A DNA stretch of 32,004 nt, taken from the NCBI GenBank assembly GCA_009781855.1, contig WQUY01000026.1, positions 1-32,004 on the forward strand, read 5' to 3'. The position numbers and the translations under genes are program-made. The notes under the pieces are model-generated. The model was not told the origin of the DNA, did not search any database, and worked only from the letters and a program-made list of their open reading frames with translations. Source of the DNA: Oscillospiraceae bacterium (GTDB lineage Bacteria > Bacillota > Clostridia > Oscillospirales > Oscillospiraceae). Positions 1 through 9,027 of this stretch are shown here, in pieces (positions within the stretch are counted from its first letter, which is position 1; every line of letters begins with the position of its first letter).

Positions 1-1
1 A

Positions 2-850
2 CACAACGTAATTCCGGGCGCAACCGTAGTGCTTGACGCAGGCACATCAACAACACACACATTCCTTGGTTGGTTCAGAGCAGATAATCTGCCTGCTGCA
101 ACAGCAACCCTGACCCCACCACCAGGAACAACACATACGATAGCCTCCATGCCAGACGCAGCACTCCACTACGTCGCAGTATGGGGCAACCAAAGAGGTA
201 CTCCATTTGTACCAAACGACAATGTACTGACACTCAGCAACAACCCAACCGCCGCAAGCCCGAGCAGTCAAACGATAACGGTAGACAGCACAGCACGTAC
301 AGAAGTGACGATCGGTGACCATAACGTAATTCCGAATGCAGTCGTAGTGCTTAATGCAGGCACATCGGCCACGCACACATTCCTCGGCTGGTTCAGAGCA
401 GATAATGTGCCGGCTGCGACAGACGTAATCACACCACCGGGCGATGCCACGCACACATTCAATATGCTTGATGAAGCAATGCATTATGTAGCAGTATGGG
501 GTAACCAACGCGGAAATCCATTTGTGCCGAACGATATCGGCCTGACCATAAGCAACAACCCAACAGCCGCAAACCCGGCAGATCAATCGATAATGGTAAC
601 CGGCACACTGCGTACAGAGCCGGTAGTCGGAACACACAACGTAATTCCGGGCGCAACCGTAGTGCTTGACGCAGGCACATCAACAACACACACATTTCTT
701 GGTTGGTTTAGAAACGACAATCTACCGCTACCGGGCGTAGCAATCACAGTGCCAACCGCCTCAACACGCACATTTGATATGCCCGAAGGCGCAACCCACT
801 ACGTTGCAGTATGGGGCAACCACCGCGGCATACCCTATGTACCGAATGAA
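2..850 (+). repeat. Three tandem units of about 316 bases inside the SLH gene
   Basis: Units begin at 2, 320 and 635. Units 1 and 3 are identical over about 70 bases (from about 2 and 635), more than protein selection needs, suggesting recent duplication or gene conversion. The third unit runs into the next repeat family. Confidence 0.85.
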
Positions 851-3800
851 GTAGACCTGACCGTTATCGTGTACAGCTCAAACGGCAACAGAATACCTAC
901 GGCGAGCCTACTCCATGACGGAGATGCAGTCACACGCAATACAGATCTGACATTCAGCATCACCGGCACAGCAGGAGACACCCTGATTGCATCAGCATAC
1001 GGCTTTAGATCTACAACACATGTCATCGTGCCTAATGACCTCGTCGGTAACCGGACGATTATCATCACCTTAGGTGACGAAGAGCGCGGCCCGCTGCCGA
1101 CAAATCCCGGCAATGGTGACGAGTACGAAACAGTCACACTGACAGTAGAGGTAAGACAACTGGCCGTAGACGGCGGAGCGCTTATCCCGCACGCAGGCTT
1201 GACGATTGCCCCGGCACGTACACCTGCAGCGGTAATCACACCGGTAACCGGCACACTGGGTGCATTCACAGTTGAGATCGATGGCAGACATGTAGAAGAC
1301 ATTCTGACCGCAGCAGCACTGGGCTTTGTCAGCAATACCCATGATATATGGTATACAGACCTCGCTCCGGATCGCGGCACAATCATCATCAGACTGGCCA
1401 TCGCCCCACCGGAAGCCATCACCGTTCGTGTAGAAAGCTCAAACGGCAACTTGATTCCGACAGCGAGCTTGCTGCATGAGGGCGCAGCGGTAACACGTAA
1501 TGCAAACCATACATTTACCATAATGGCAGATGGCAGCAACTTGGGCGACATGCTCGAAGCGAGCGCACCGGGCTTTACAAACAACACACACGAAATCGTG
1601 TCGTCAGACCTTGGTGCACCGCGTATCATCACCATAATCTTAGGTGACGAAAACCGTGGCCCCGACCCGACAGAACCCGGTGAAGGCGACAGATACCAAC
1701 CTGTAACACTGTATGTTGAAGTGCAAAGAGCCTCAGGCACAAACCCACTCATACCACACGCAATACTGACAATCGACCCTGACCGTACACCTGCAGCTGT
1801 AATCACAGCGATAGAAGATGCAAACGGAACGACAGGCAGATTCACAATCGTGGTAGACGGCAGACATGTAGAGGACATTTTGGAAGCTGCAGCCACAGGC
1901 TTTGACAGCAACACCCATGAGCTTACATACTTTGACCTGGATTTGGCAAGAGATGAAAATACACCGATAGTCATCAGACTGACAGCACAGGCTGCAACAC
2001 CGGTAACAGTGTATGTCTACAGCTCAAACGGCAACCGTGTCCCGACAGCAGAAGTGACCCATCCTGAACTTAATGTAACCAACGAAGGTGATGGAGCATT
2101 CACAATCTATCTAAACGGCGACAACATAGGCGATGTCCTGACAGCAACAGCACCGGGCTTTACAGACACAACACGCACAATAGTGCATGAAGACCTTGCC
2201 GGCAACCGCACAATCATCATCACCTTAGGTGATGAGGGTCGTGACCCTTATGACCCGACAGAACCCGGTGAAGGCGACAGATACCAACCTGTAACATTCA
2301 CAGTAGAAGTAAGGCAACTTGACGCAGACGGCGGCGAGCTGATCCCGGGTGCGAACCTAGGTATAGCTCCGAATCGTAACCCGGCGGCTGTAATAATTCC
2401 GATAGACGGAACACTTGGTGCATTCACAGTGACGGTAGACGGCAGACATGTCGGCGACATACTCGAAGCATCAGCAATAGGATTTGACAGCAACACGCAT
2501 ACGATTGCATATGTTGACCTGTATGGCGATGACACGGTCATCATCATCAGACTCGCAGCAGCGCCGATCGATGTCACAGTCAGAGTGTACAGCTCGAACG
2601 GTAACCTATTGCCGACAGCAAGCCTTGATTACGCAGGTACAACGATTACACGCAACGAAGACGGTACATTTACCATCTCAGTCAGCGGCAACAACATTGG
2701 CGATATTCTGGAAGCATCAGCACCCGGCTTTACAAACACAACGCACACCATAGTGGAAGCGGACATTGTAAACGGAGAGATCATCATCATCTTAGGTGAT
2801 CCGGGTCGTGACCTGTACATTCCGGAAGATCCTGAAGAGCCGACAGACCCCGGTGATGACGACTACTATGACACAGTAACACTCACAGTAGAAGTAAGAC
2901 GCCTCCATGGCAGCACACTGATCACCAACGCGGCACTGTCAATCGCCCCGATAAATCGTGACCCATCGGCAATTATCACACCAATAGAAGATGAGCCGGG
3001 CACATTCACAGTTGAAGTCGATGGAAGACATGTTGGCGACATTCTAACCGCAGCCGCCCCAGGCTTCCACAGCAACACCCACGCAATCACATACATCGAC
3101 CTGTACGAAGAGCTGATTGTGATCATACTGACCGCAGTGCCAAGCGGCGGCGGTGACGGCCCCGTAAGGCCACCGGTCACAGTAATCACGGAGCCAGAAC
3201 TGCCACTGGCAGAGATATTCTCACCATACCACAACGCATTCTTGGTTGGTGTGCCGGACGGCCGAATGATGCCCCATGCAAACATCACCCGTGCGGAAGT
3301 AGCAACAATTCTGTTCAGACTTCTGAGCGATGACTTCAGAGCATCAGTATGGAGCCAGCAAAACAGCTTCTCCGATGTAAATGCCAACGCATGGTTTAAC
3401 AACGCAGTATCGACAATGACCAATGCCGGCATACTCACAGAGAACCCCGGCGGAACATTCAGACCGAACGATGCAGTAACGAGAGCAGAGTTTGCAGCGA
3501 TGGTAGCCAGATTCTTCTCAGAATTTTCGGCAACAAACAACGCATTTAGCGACATCGAAGGCAACTGGGCAGAAAACTACATCAACCTCGTCGCACAATT
3601 CGGCTGGGTACAAGGCGCAGGCGACGGCACATTCAACCCGAATGCCCTGATGACCCGCGCAGAAGCAGCAGCCATAGTAAACCGTATGCTGGAGAGAATT
3701 CTCGAAGGCTCCGACGGATTGCTTGACGGACGCACCCGCTTCCCGGATGTAAGGAATGAAAATGCATGGTACTACCTGTACATCCAAGAAGCAACGCACT

Positions 3801-3958
3801 CAACCCTGTTCGAGAGAAACAGCAATGGTCGCGTAAGCTGGACAGCGATCCTACCGCACCTTGACTGGACGGTACTGGAGCGACCACACTCAACACCACG
3901 CGCAATAGCAGCAGCAAGACAAATCCAAATGGAAACTGTTGCAGATGATAATGCTTAG
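2..3958 (+). CDS. Repetitive S-layer-homology (SLH) surface protein, 5' end outside the window
   Basis: The reading frame is open to the left edge and position 2 already lies inside a repeat, so the true start and signal peptide are upstream; the GTG at 29 is internal. Order of parts: three units of about 105 residues (starting at 2, 320 and 635), each with a TFLGWFR motif and a HYVAVWGN motif, resembling Listeria-Bacteroides (Flg_new/InlB_B) repeats; four tandem units of about 190 residues (starting near 860, 1421, 2006 and 2576), each made of two beta-rich subdomains with an SSNGN motif and a DGRHV motif; a Gly/Pro linker near 3142-3190; three SLH motifs (about 3220-3700) with the sequences ITRAEVA, VTRAEFA and MTRAEAA. 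SLH triplets normally bind pyruvylated secondary wall polymer, so this is probably a cell-wall-anchored stalk or adhesin. The coding strand is strikingly A/C-rich compared with later genes. Ligand unknown. Confidence 0.9.
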   Translation, partial: HNVIPGATVVLDAGTSTTHTFLGWFRADNLPAATATLTPPPGTTHTIASMPDAALHYVAVWGNQRGTPFVPNDNVLTLSNNPTAASPSSQTITVDSTARTEVTIGDHNVIPNAVVVLNAGTSATHTFLGWFRADNVPAATDVITPPGDATHTFNMLDEAMHYVAVWGNQRGNPFVPNDIGLTISNNPTAANPADQSIMVTGTLRTEPVVGTHNVIPGATVVLDAGTSTTHTFLGWFRNDNLPLPGVAITVPTASTRTFDMPEGATHYVAVWGNHRGIPYVPNEVDLTVIVYSSNGNRIPTASLLHDGDAVTRNTDLTFSITGTAGDTLIASAYGFRSTTHVIVPNDLVGNRTIIITLGDEERGPLPTNPGNGDEYETVTLTVEVRQLAVDGGALIPHAGLTIAPARTPAAVITPVTGTLGAFTVEIDGRHVEDILTAAALGFVSNTHDIWYTDLAPDRGTIIIRLAIAPPEAITVRVESSNGNLIPTASLLHEGAAVTRNANHTFTIMADGSNLGDMLEASAPGFTNNTHEIVSSDLGAPRIITIILGDENRGPDPTEPGEGDRYQPVTLYVEVQRASGTNPLIPHAILTIDPDRTPAAVITAIEDANGTTGRFTIVVDGRHVEDILEAAATGFDSNTHELTYFDLDLARDENTPIVIRLTAQAATPVTVYVYSSNGNRVPTAEVTHPELNVTNEGDGAFTIYLNGDNIGDVLTATAPGFTDTTRTIVHEDLAGNRTIIITLGDEGRDPYDPTEPGEGDRYQPVTFTVEVRQLDADGGELIPGANLGIAPNRNPAAVIIPIDGTLGAFTVTVDGRHVGDILEASAIGFDSNTHTIAYVDLYGDDTVIIIRLAAAPIDVTVRVYSSNGNLLPTASLDYAGTTITRNEDGTFTISVSGNNIGDILEASAPGFTNTTHTIVEADIVNGEIIIILGDPGRDLYIPEDPEEPTDPGDDDYYDTVTLTVEVRRLHGSTLITNAALSIAPINRDPSAIITPIEDEPGTFTVEVDGRHVGDILTAAAPGFHSNTHAITYIDLYEELIVIILTAVPSGGGDGPVRPPVTVITEPELPLAEIFSPYHNAFLVGVPDGRMMPHANITRAEVATILFRLLSDDFRASVWSQQNSFSDVNANAWFNNAVSTMTNAGILTENPGGTFRPNDAVTRAEFAAMVARFFSEFSATNNAFSDIEGNWAENYINLVAQFGWVQGAGDGTFNPNALMTRAEAAAIVNRMLERILEGSDGLLDGRTRFPDVRNENAWYYLYIQEATHSTLFERNSNGRVSWTAILPHLDWTVLERPHSTPRAIAAARQIQMETVADDNA
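860..3141 (+). repeat. Four tandem units of about 570 bases inside the SLH gene
   Basis: Units begin near 860, 1421, 2006 and 2576 (561, 585 and 570 bases apart). Each encodes an SSNGN motif, an ILGDE/ITLGDE motif, an acidic Pro/Gly linker and a DGRHV motif. The length differences lie mainly in linkers and are multiples of three. Confidence 0.85.
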
Positions 3959-3978
3959 CACATAGCGCGCACATCTCA

Positions 3979-4015
3979 GTGTGCAGGGGCAGATCCTGTA
4001 TCTGCCCCTGCACAC
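3979..4015 (+). terminator. Perfect 16-bp hairpin after the SLH gene
   Basis: Arms 3979-3994 and 4000-4015 are perfectly complementary with a 5-base loop (CCTGT), starting 21 bases after the stop. There is no T-run directly after it, but a second hairpin followed by TTTT comes next. It probably protects or terminates the transcript. Confidence 0.7.
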
Positions 4016-4023
4016 GGTAAGCT

Positions 4024-4050
4024 GACGGGAGTCGAACTCCCGTCGGTTTT
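4024..4050 (+). terminator. Hairpin-family copy 1, with TTTT
   Basis: Arms GACGGGAGT and ACTCCCGTC with a CGA loop, followed by GGTTTT. This is a member of the six-copy intergenic hairpin family and a plausible intrinsic terminator for the SLH gene. Confidence 0.7.
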
Positions 4051-4081
4051 CCACCAGCTTAAGCTGAAAGGATTGACTGAC

Positions 4082-4285
4082 TTGCCCACGTTTCATACCC
4101 TGCATTGTTACGATTGTAAGAAAAGTTGGCTCAACAGAGCCATTGCCGATAATGTATATACATGCCCTTTCTGCAAAAGCAAGCAAACTACGATACTGGA
4201 TCTGATACCTAGGCTGAGCCTGATAGGCTTTAAAGGGGATAATGAAAATACACACAAAAGAAACGCATCCGAAGAAAGGCAATGA
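4082..4285 (+). CDS. Small zinc-ribbon protein
   Basis: About 67 residues. It has two CxxC pairs (CYDC and CPFC) 18 residues apart, the usual spacing of a zinc ribbon, then a short tail rich in charged residues. I see no signal peptide or membrane segment, so it is probably cytoplasmic. The start is uncertain: AAAGGA at 4067-4072 directly abuts a TTG at 4073 but lies 9 bases before the TTG at 4082, so the latter is preferred. The stop lies 15 bases before the next gene, suggesting co-transcription. Such ribbons occur in many small regulators and nucleic-acid-binding proteins; function not recognised. It could be spurious, but the cysteine pattern argues for a real gene. Confidence 0.55.
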   Translation: MPTFHTLHCYDCKKSWLNRAIADNVYTCPFCKSKQTTILDLIPRLSLIGFKGDNENTHKRNASEERQ

Positions 4286-4300
4286 AGCGCATTGAGGAAT

Positions 4301-5890
4301 ATGAAAAGAAACCAAAGCAAAAGATATCGGCACCGCAAAATTGTAGTTGCCATTGCAACTGCGATGATTATCATTGCTACCCTAACAGGCACCCTCGCAT
4401 CGGGAACCAATCAAACGCCGCCCGACGGAAACTTCGGAGGGCGACTGCGCAGCGATGCAAGCGGCACTGATCAGCGCATATATGCTGAGAATTTCGATGC
4501 CGGAGAGGTATTTCTGCGCATAAAACTGCTTGAATATATGGAAATTGGCGATGAACCCCTGATATTGGGTTCCGATATCAATGATGTAATGACATGGACA
4601 CCCTTTGTACATGGAGCGCCGTCCGGCACAAACAGCGCAAGATTTAGGGATTATGTTTCACTGGGATTTGGCGGAGACATGGATTATTTCATGCCCACAT
4701 TCAACCGCAACCGGCTCAGCGATGCCACCGACTTCACAGGCCCCACGTCATTTGCATTTGCGCACGACAGCGTGCAGGTGGATGTTGATATGGGCACAGC
4801 AGACCACCGGGTGTTTGACCCACAATTTGCGAGCAGCGCCTCAGGCGAATTCACATCATGGATCTCCGGACAGACCGCAATAGGTACGCTACATACATCA
4901 AGTGGCACAACTGCAAATTATATACACACAGCAAAGACACCCGTTCGTAGTGAGCGTGGTGGAGTAATGACACGCTCTGAGTGGGAGACGTTATCTGCGG
5001 AAGATAGAGTGGGTAACTTCTGGGTTGCAACGCCAGACGGATGGGCATATTGGGCAAATGCGCTTGCCGAGAACGATGCCACCAGCCTGTTTCTGCGCAC
5101 AGTGCAGATGAACATGTGCGCTTTGGTAGCGCATCGCAGCGATGAGAATATACTTTGGTATTACTCCATTTACGCAATCGGTCAATTCTCTGATGCAAGT
5201 AATCTCGGCGACTTCATAGATATAAATGGACTCAGTCGCAGCTATGGTGGAGGTGCCGTCCTCTATACAGCATATAGGCAGTCTGGCGGCGGCAACGGAA
5301 ATGAACCAAGTATAAAAGAGTTAATTATGCAAACCGATGTTGGAGACACCTTTATGGCAGGCGGCAGACTTTGGCGCGTTTTGCAAAAGAATGTATTTGC
5401 CGGACAATATGAGGTTCTGGTGATATCTGAGTCTGCGATTATGCCGGTAGTATGGAATAACTCACTGACCACCTCCGGCGGCTATGCCTGGAGCCACCTG
5501 CGATGGCTCACAGATGAATTTTATCAAAACCAAATGCAGTGGGCGCACCCCTATGCGACACTTCCGGATATGGCCTACTGGAACTGGGAAATTTTTCATG
5601 AAGGCATGACACCAACTACCGGAGTATTTGCGATGGAGCAATACAATGATGTGGCATTTAACATGACACGCGCACACATGGAATTCCTGCGATTCCAAGA
5701 ACCCGCAGCATTGCAGGACTTGAATGTTGCATACAATGAGCTGGACATCCGTGTAAATTGGTGGACCAGTACGATTGAGGAATATGGACGCGTGACAGCC
5801 ATAAGTCCTTATGGTCTTCTGAGTGCAGGTGTAGATTATCCAGACATTTATCTCAGGCCTCTAGTGTGGGTAAACCTATCCGAAAATTAA
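4301..5890 (+). CDS. Secreted protein with DUF6273-like C-terminal domain
   Basis: 529 residues from the ATG at 4301; a TTG at 4292 in the same frame is an alternative and neither has an ideal ribosome site. The N-terminus has a basic stretch, a hydrophobic core (about residues 14-33) and a small-residue region, which is a standard signal peptide. The middle (about 40-330) is not recognised. The last 190 residues begin with a GDTFMAGGRLWRVL segment and end with a WWTSTIEEYG...LRPLVWVNL pattern. This resembles DUF6273-type domains of secreted Bacillota proteins, which carry a WxVL motif early and a WWLRS...GVRPALWL motif late. No SLH or LPXTG anchor is seen, so it is probably released or held by a partner. 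It ends 37 bases before the sigma-factor gene. The domain call is from pattern memory only. Confidence 0.75.
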   Translation: MKRNQSKRYRHRKIVVAIATAMIIIATLTGTLASGTNQTPPDGNFGGRLRSDASGTDQRIYAENFDAGEVFLRIKLLEYMEIGDEPLILGSDINDVMTWTPFVHGAPSGTNSARFRDYVSLGFGGDMDYFMPTFNRNRLSDATDFTGPTSFAFAHDSVQVDVDMGTADHRVFDPQFASSASGEFTSWISGQTAIGTLHTSSGTTANYIHTAKTPVRSERGGVMTRSEWETLSAEDRVGNFWVATPDGWAYWANALAENDATSLFLRTVQMNMCALVAHRSDENILWYYSIYAIGQFSDASNLGDFIDINGLSRSYGGGAVLYTAYRQSGGGNGNEPSIKELIMQTDVGDTFMAGGRLWRVLQKNVFAGQYEVLVISESAIMPVVWNNSLTTSGGYAWSHLRWLTDEFYQNQMQWAHPYATLPDMAYWNWEIFHEGMTPTTGVFAMEQYNDVAFNMTRAHMEFLRFQEPAALQDLNVAYNELDIRVNWWTSTIEEYGRVTAISPYGLLSAGVDYPDIYLRPLVWVNLSEN

Positions 5891-5927
5891 ATCGCAACGC
5901 CCCAAACCTATTGAGGAGCTTTATGAC

Positions 5928-7244
5928 GTGTTAAAAAATACAAAAAAGCAAGCAGAACCAACGCAACCGAAATCATCCGCACGGTGGTTCGAAGATGAAG
6001 AACTCAAATTGCTCATAGAAAATGCAGCAAATGGAGACAGTTTCGCTCTTGAACAGCTATGCGAATCGATAGTCAATTATGTGATGTTCAGGACGTCAAA
6101 GATTATGTTTAACCACTCCGATGCGGAAGATGTGGCACAGGAATCACTGTTGCGTGTTTGCAAAAATATTCAAAGCCTAAAAGACCCGACAAAGTTTCAC
6201 TCCTGGCTAATGAGTATTATCGTAAATGAATCGAGGCGAAAAATGAAGAGCAATTCCAAAACCGCAGGGGTTTTGAACTTTGAAGATGAGCTGGATTCCA
6301 TTTGTGAAGAAAACGACATCTATGTTCCTGAAGCCTATTATGAAATAGAAGAGCATCGCAAAGATATTCTTGATGTAATCGGCTGTTTGTCGGTCAGACA
6401 GCGACAAGCCGTAATGCTGCATTATTTTGAAGATATCAGTGTTACCGAGACCGCGAATATAATGGGCATATCCCAGCCGAATGTCACGCTTTATTTGCAA
6501 AATGCACGCAATAAAATAAAGAATGAGCTTGAATGCAAAAAAGGCTGGTCATGGAATGGCGGCATAGCCAATGGCTTTGCTATGGTGCCGTTTGGCTCCC
6601 TAATCTCAAATGCATTGGTGGCGGAAAGCCAAGTTTTTCAAATGAATGCAGCGTGGGTTTCAGAGACACTTGCAAAATGCGGTGAGATCGCATTAGGTAT
6701 AGGCCTTGCCGGCACTACCGCCCTTGCGGTAGAGGGCGGCTCGGCTGTTGCGGCAACCGCAGGCAGCACCGCAGCCATGACCAGTGGAACCACCGCAGGT
6801 GCCACAGGGGCTGCAGCAACCAGCAGCATTGCGGCTGTTGTGGGAACCTGTGCAACCATTGTAGCGGCAGTTGCAATTTCTGTAGGCGTTGCGACCACGA
6901 CGCTTTTGTACACGCCTGAAGAACCCGCAGATAGGCCTCCGGTCTCAACCTATGCAAGTGCGCAAATAGAGTTTGTGGGCGAGGATGCCCTATCTCATAT
7001 CAATCCCACTCGTGCTGAGAAAACATCCGACAGCGCTTATGGTGCATTGAATGTGCTGCACTGGAGTATACGGCACGCAGATGCTGAGCAGCCGCTATAC
7101 ACAGGTGAGGGCAGGATTGTTGAAGATGTTTTTGATCAAATGCGGTACAGGGGAGCGTATGGTGTTTTTTATCTGGAGTTTCTTTTAGAAGACGCTTTAG
7201 GCGCACAATATGCACTGGGCCATAATTTCATTATTACAGAGTAG
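5928..7244 (+). CDS. ECF-like sigma factor fused to a membrane segment and a C-terminal domain
   Basis: 438 residues from a GTG at 5928 with GAGGAG 9 bases upstream; an overlapping ATG at 5923 stops after three codons. Residues about 25-110 match sigma region 2 (DAEDVAQESLLRVCKNI, then FHSWLMSIIVNESRR). Residues about 145-200 match region 4 (LSVRQRQAVMLHYFEDISVTE, helix-turn-helix ending in QNARNKIKNEL). After about residue 205 comes an extension: a Gly/Ala/Thr-rich stretch, a strong hydrophobic segment (about 299-327), then a polar domain of about 110 residues. A weaker hydrophobic stretch at 251-268 might be a second membrane segment, which would change where the C-terminus lies. Typical ECF factors are about 160-200 residues, so the C-terminal half is extra. 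No separate anti-sigma gene is adjacent. Likely a membrane-tethered regulator of nearby surface genes (inference). Confidence 0.88.
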   Translation: MLKNTKKQAEPTQPKSSARWFEDEELKLLIENAANGDSFALEQLCESIVNYVMFRTSKIMFNHSDAEDVAQESLLRVCKNIQSLKDPTKFHSWLMSIIVNESRRKMKSNSKTAGVLNFEDELDSICEENDIYVPEAYYEIEEHRKDILDVIGCLSVRQRQAVMLHYFEDISVTETANIMGISQPNVTLYLQNARNKIKNELECKKGWSWNGGIANGFAMVPFGSLISNALVAESQVFQMNAAWVSETLAKCGEIALGIGLAGTTALAVEGGSAVAATAGSTAAMTSGTTAGATGAAATSSIAAVVGTCATIVAAVAISVGVATTTLLYTPEEPADRPPVSTYASAQIEFVGEDALSHINPTRAEKTSDSAYGALNVLHWSIRHADAEQPLYTGEGRIVEDVFDQMRYRGAYGVFYLEFLLEDALGAQYALGHNFIITE

Positions 7245-7268
7245 CCATGTTGTCATCAGCCCCCGCTT

Positions 7269-7332
7269 GTCATTGCGAGCCTGACCCACAATCCCCTCAA
7301 GCCTTGTATCATCCGGAGCGCAGCGAAGAATC
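7269..7332. repeat. Degenerate REP-like element with CATTGCGAG and GCGCAGCGAAG arms
   Basis: The 117-base gap between the sigma fusion and the cysteine-ladder gene contains GTCATTGCGAG followed by GAGCGCAGCGAAGAATCT. Elements with these two halves are scattered in many bacterial genomes. This copy has extra bases between the halves. Confidence 0.5.
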
Positions 7333-7361
7333 TACCAGAAGTATGCAAAGAAGGTTCACTT

Positions 7362-8540
7362 ATGAAAAGCAATAAAGCAAACAACTTAATAATTGTGATT
7401 CTGGCATTGGCATGGATTGTTTCGACACCTGCCTTGGTTGTCGTTGCTTTGACATCTTTTGGCTGGACGCATTCAGAGCAGCATGTACGCAGCGAATTTC
7501 GCGGTGCGATTTTGGCTGCTGAGCAGCCGCATGTATGTGTATTTTGCGCCGATTGCAATATTTGCATCATATGTGAAGCATGTCAATGCTCATCAACTCA
7601 AACACCATATCCACCAATATCACCACCATATCCGCAGATACCGGTGCAGCCCACGGACAATGTCAATCCACCGGAAGCGGGTGAAGAGATTGAAGAGATG
7701 CAGCCGGAAAAGCCGGAAAAGCCGGAAGAGCCGGAAGAGCCGGAGTCGGAAGAAGATGACGAGATTATTTTAACCACCATTCCACCGGATACTATGGTGC
7801 CGGAAACAGAGTCTTTGCAAGATGCGGATACAACGCAATACGCACAGTCAAGTGATTTTTCAGCCTCAGAAGAGCAATCTCAGCTGCAATCATCAACCCA
7901 AGCAGAGCCTGGTGATGGGCAGGAGCAAACGCCTGCACAGGGACAGATTTCGGAGCATGATACGTCCGGCGGATATGTAGAGCAAATATCTGCGCCCGAT
8001 AATGCTCAGGATGTAACTTTGCCCGAGCGAACGGCTATACCTTTGCTGAGCGCATCGGGGTTCTTCAGTCAGGTCAGTGAGCCGATTCGTGGTGATTCAA
8101 ATGCCGCAAACGGTATTGTTGCGCAGCTGATTACCAATGGGATACCGGCGCTCACCATCGGTGGCGAACAGATACCCCTTTTGGCTGGAGGGTTTGGTAA
8201 CCAAGTTTGGGTGCTTGCGAATTTTATTCTAAGCATAGCAGGTTTGATTTTGATGGGCATCATGCTTATGCGCTTGGGATTGTTCAAAAAACGCAAGGGC
8301 AGTTTTGGTTCTGCAAACAAGCACAGTCCGGTGCTTATCAAGATAGGCCTCATATTTCCGATGATTGCAAAACTGTTGTTTCTCATAACTCAGGATATGC
8401 GCTTGCCGGTGGTCATTTTCGACTGGTGGACACTGGTTCATGCGGCTGTGCTTGTGCTCATGTCGCTGTGTTATATATCGATGTTTAGGAAAAGAAACGG
8501 AGACTCATCTCCGCAGATGGCAGAGTCTGCTCAATGTTAA
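7362..8540 (+). CDS. Membrane protein with a seven-cysteine ladder and acidic Pro-rich linker
   Basis: 392 residues from an ATG preceded by AAGAAGG. One membrane segment lies near residues 8-33. It is followed by a cysteine cluster at C59, C62, C65, C68, C71, C74 and C76, six of them spaced exactly three apart. A long low-complexity region rich in Pro, Glu, Gln and Ser follows (about 77-240), including repeated PEKPEEPE-like units. Three further membrane helices lie near 275-300, 315-338 and 343-372, ending in a basic tail. I recognise no family. The cysteines could bind metal or Fe-S or form disulfides; topology is not certain. It follows the sigma-membrane fusion with one repeat-bearing gap of 117 bases, so the two may work together (inference). 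Confidence 0.75.
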   Translation: MKSNKANNLIIVILALAWIVSTPALVVVALTSFGWTHSEQHVRSEFRGAILAAEQPHVCVFCADCNICIICEACQCSSTQTPYPPISPPYPQIPVQPTDNVNPPEAGEEIEEMQPEKPEKPEEPEEPESEEDDEIILTTIPPDTMVPETESLQDADTTQYAQSSDFSASEEQSQLQSSTQAEPGDGQEQTPAQGQISEHDTSGGYVEQISAPDNAQDVTLPERTAIPLLSASGFFSQVSEPIRGDSNAANGIVAQLITNGIPALTIGGEQIPLLAGGFGNQVWVLANFILSIAGLILMGIMLMRLGLFKKRKGSFGSANKHSPVLIKIGLIFPMIAKLLFLITQDMRLPVVIFDWWTLVHAAVLVLMSLCYISMFRKRNGDSSPQMAESAQC

Positions 8541-8616
8541 TCATATACAACGCGTTCGTCGTGGAGATTGCTGGGAGAATAACCCACACAAATAAAAAAG
8601 AAGAGGTAGAAGATAA

Positions 8617-9015
8617 TTGAAAATTCAAATGGCGACAGATTATGCAATAAGGGCATTGCATTACATCCATGAAAATAGTGACACAACGCTTTCAGGAAGA
8701 GAAATAGCAGAGGCTATTGATGTTCCATATCCTTTCTTTGCAAAAATTGCAGACCAGTTAAAGCGAAAAGGCTTGCTGACTTCAATAAAGGGCAGAAAGG
8801 GTGGATACGCTCTTGGGAAGCCACTGGAACGTATAGGGTTTTATGAAGTGTTTGTTGCGACTGAAGGTGAGCTGCAAATAAGCAGATGCTTGATGGAACA
8901 CAGAAATTGCAACAGAGCTAATGAGGAATCTTGTGGACTTAGAGGTTTTCTTTGTGACTTGCAAAAATCCCTCATTGTTGAAATGTCTAGAAAGAATATT
9001 TTGGAAATTGCTTAA
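8617..9015 (+). CDS. Rrf2-family transcriptional regulator, possible Fe-S sensor
   Basis: 132 residues. The TTG start at 8617 is chosen because AAGAGG lies 10 bases upstream and the resulting N-terminus (MKIQMATDYAIRALHYI) matches the usual start of Rrf2 proteins; an ATG at 8629 is less fitting. A winged helix-turn-helix covers about residues 1-65 (SGREIAEAIDVPYPFFAKIADQL, then the wing KGRKGGYALGKP). The C-terminal part carries cysteines spaced C-x6-C-x7-C-x6-C. In IscR, NsrR and relatives three cysteines here hold an Fe-S cluster; CymR-type members lack them. With Fe-S and sulfur genes at 20.8-24.7 kb, sensing of cluster status or of a reactive species is plausible, but no operator is demonstrated. 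Confidence 0.88.
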   Translation: MKIQMATDYAIRALHYIHENSDTTLSGREIAEAIDVPYPFFAKIADQLKRKGLLTSIKGRKGGYALGKPLERIGFYEVFVATEGELQISRCLMEHRNCNRANEESCGLRGFLCDLQKSLIVEMSRKNILEIA

Positions 9016-9027
9016 ATCAAATTGAGC

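Noticed and set aside
835-1974. Long open frame of 379 codons on the - strand, with others at 2866-3564 and 47-637
   Set aside because: They lie antisense to the repetitive SLH gene, whose codon bias removes stops on the other strand. They have no ribosome site and their sequence is just the mirrored repeat.
4024-4044. tRNA-like motif GAGTCGAACTC in several gaps
   Set aside because: It resembles a tRNA T-arm read in reverse, but no acceptor, D or anticodon arm surrounds it, and the sequence is a plain palindrome.
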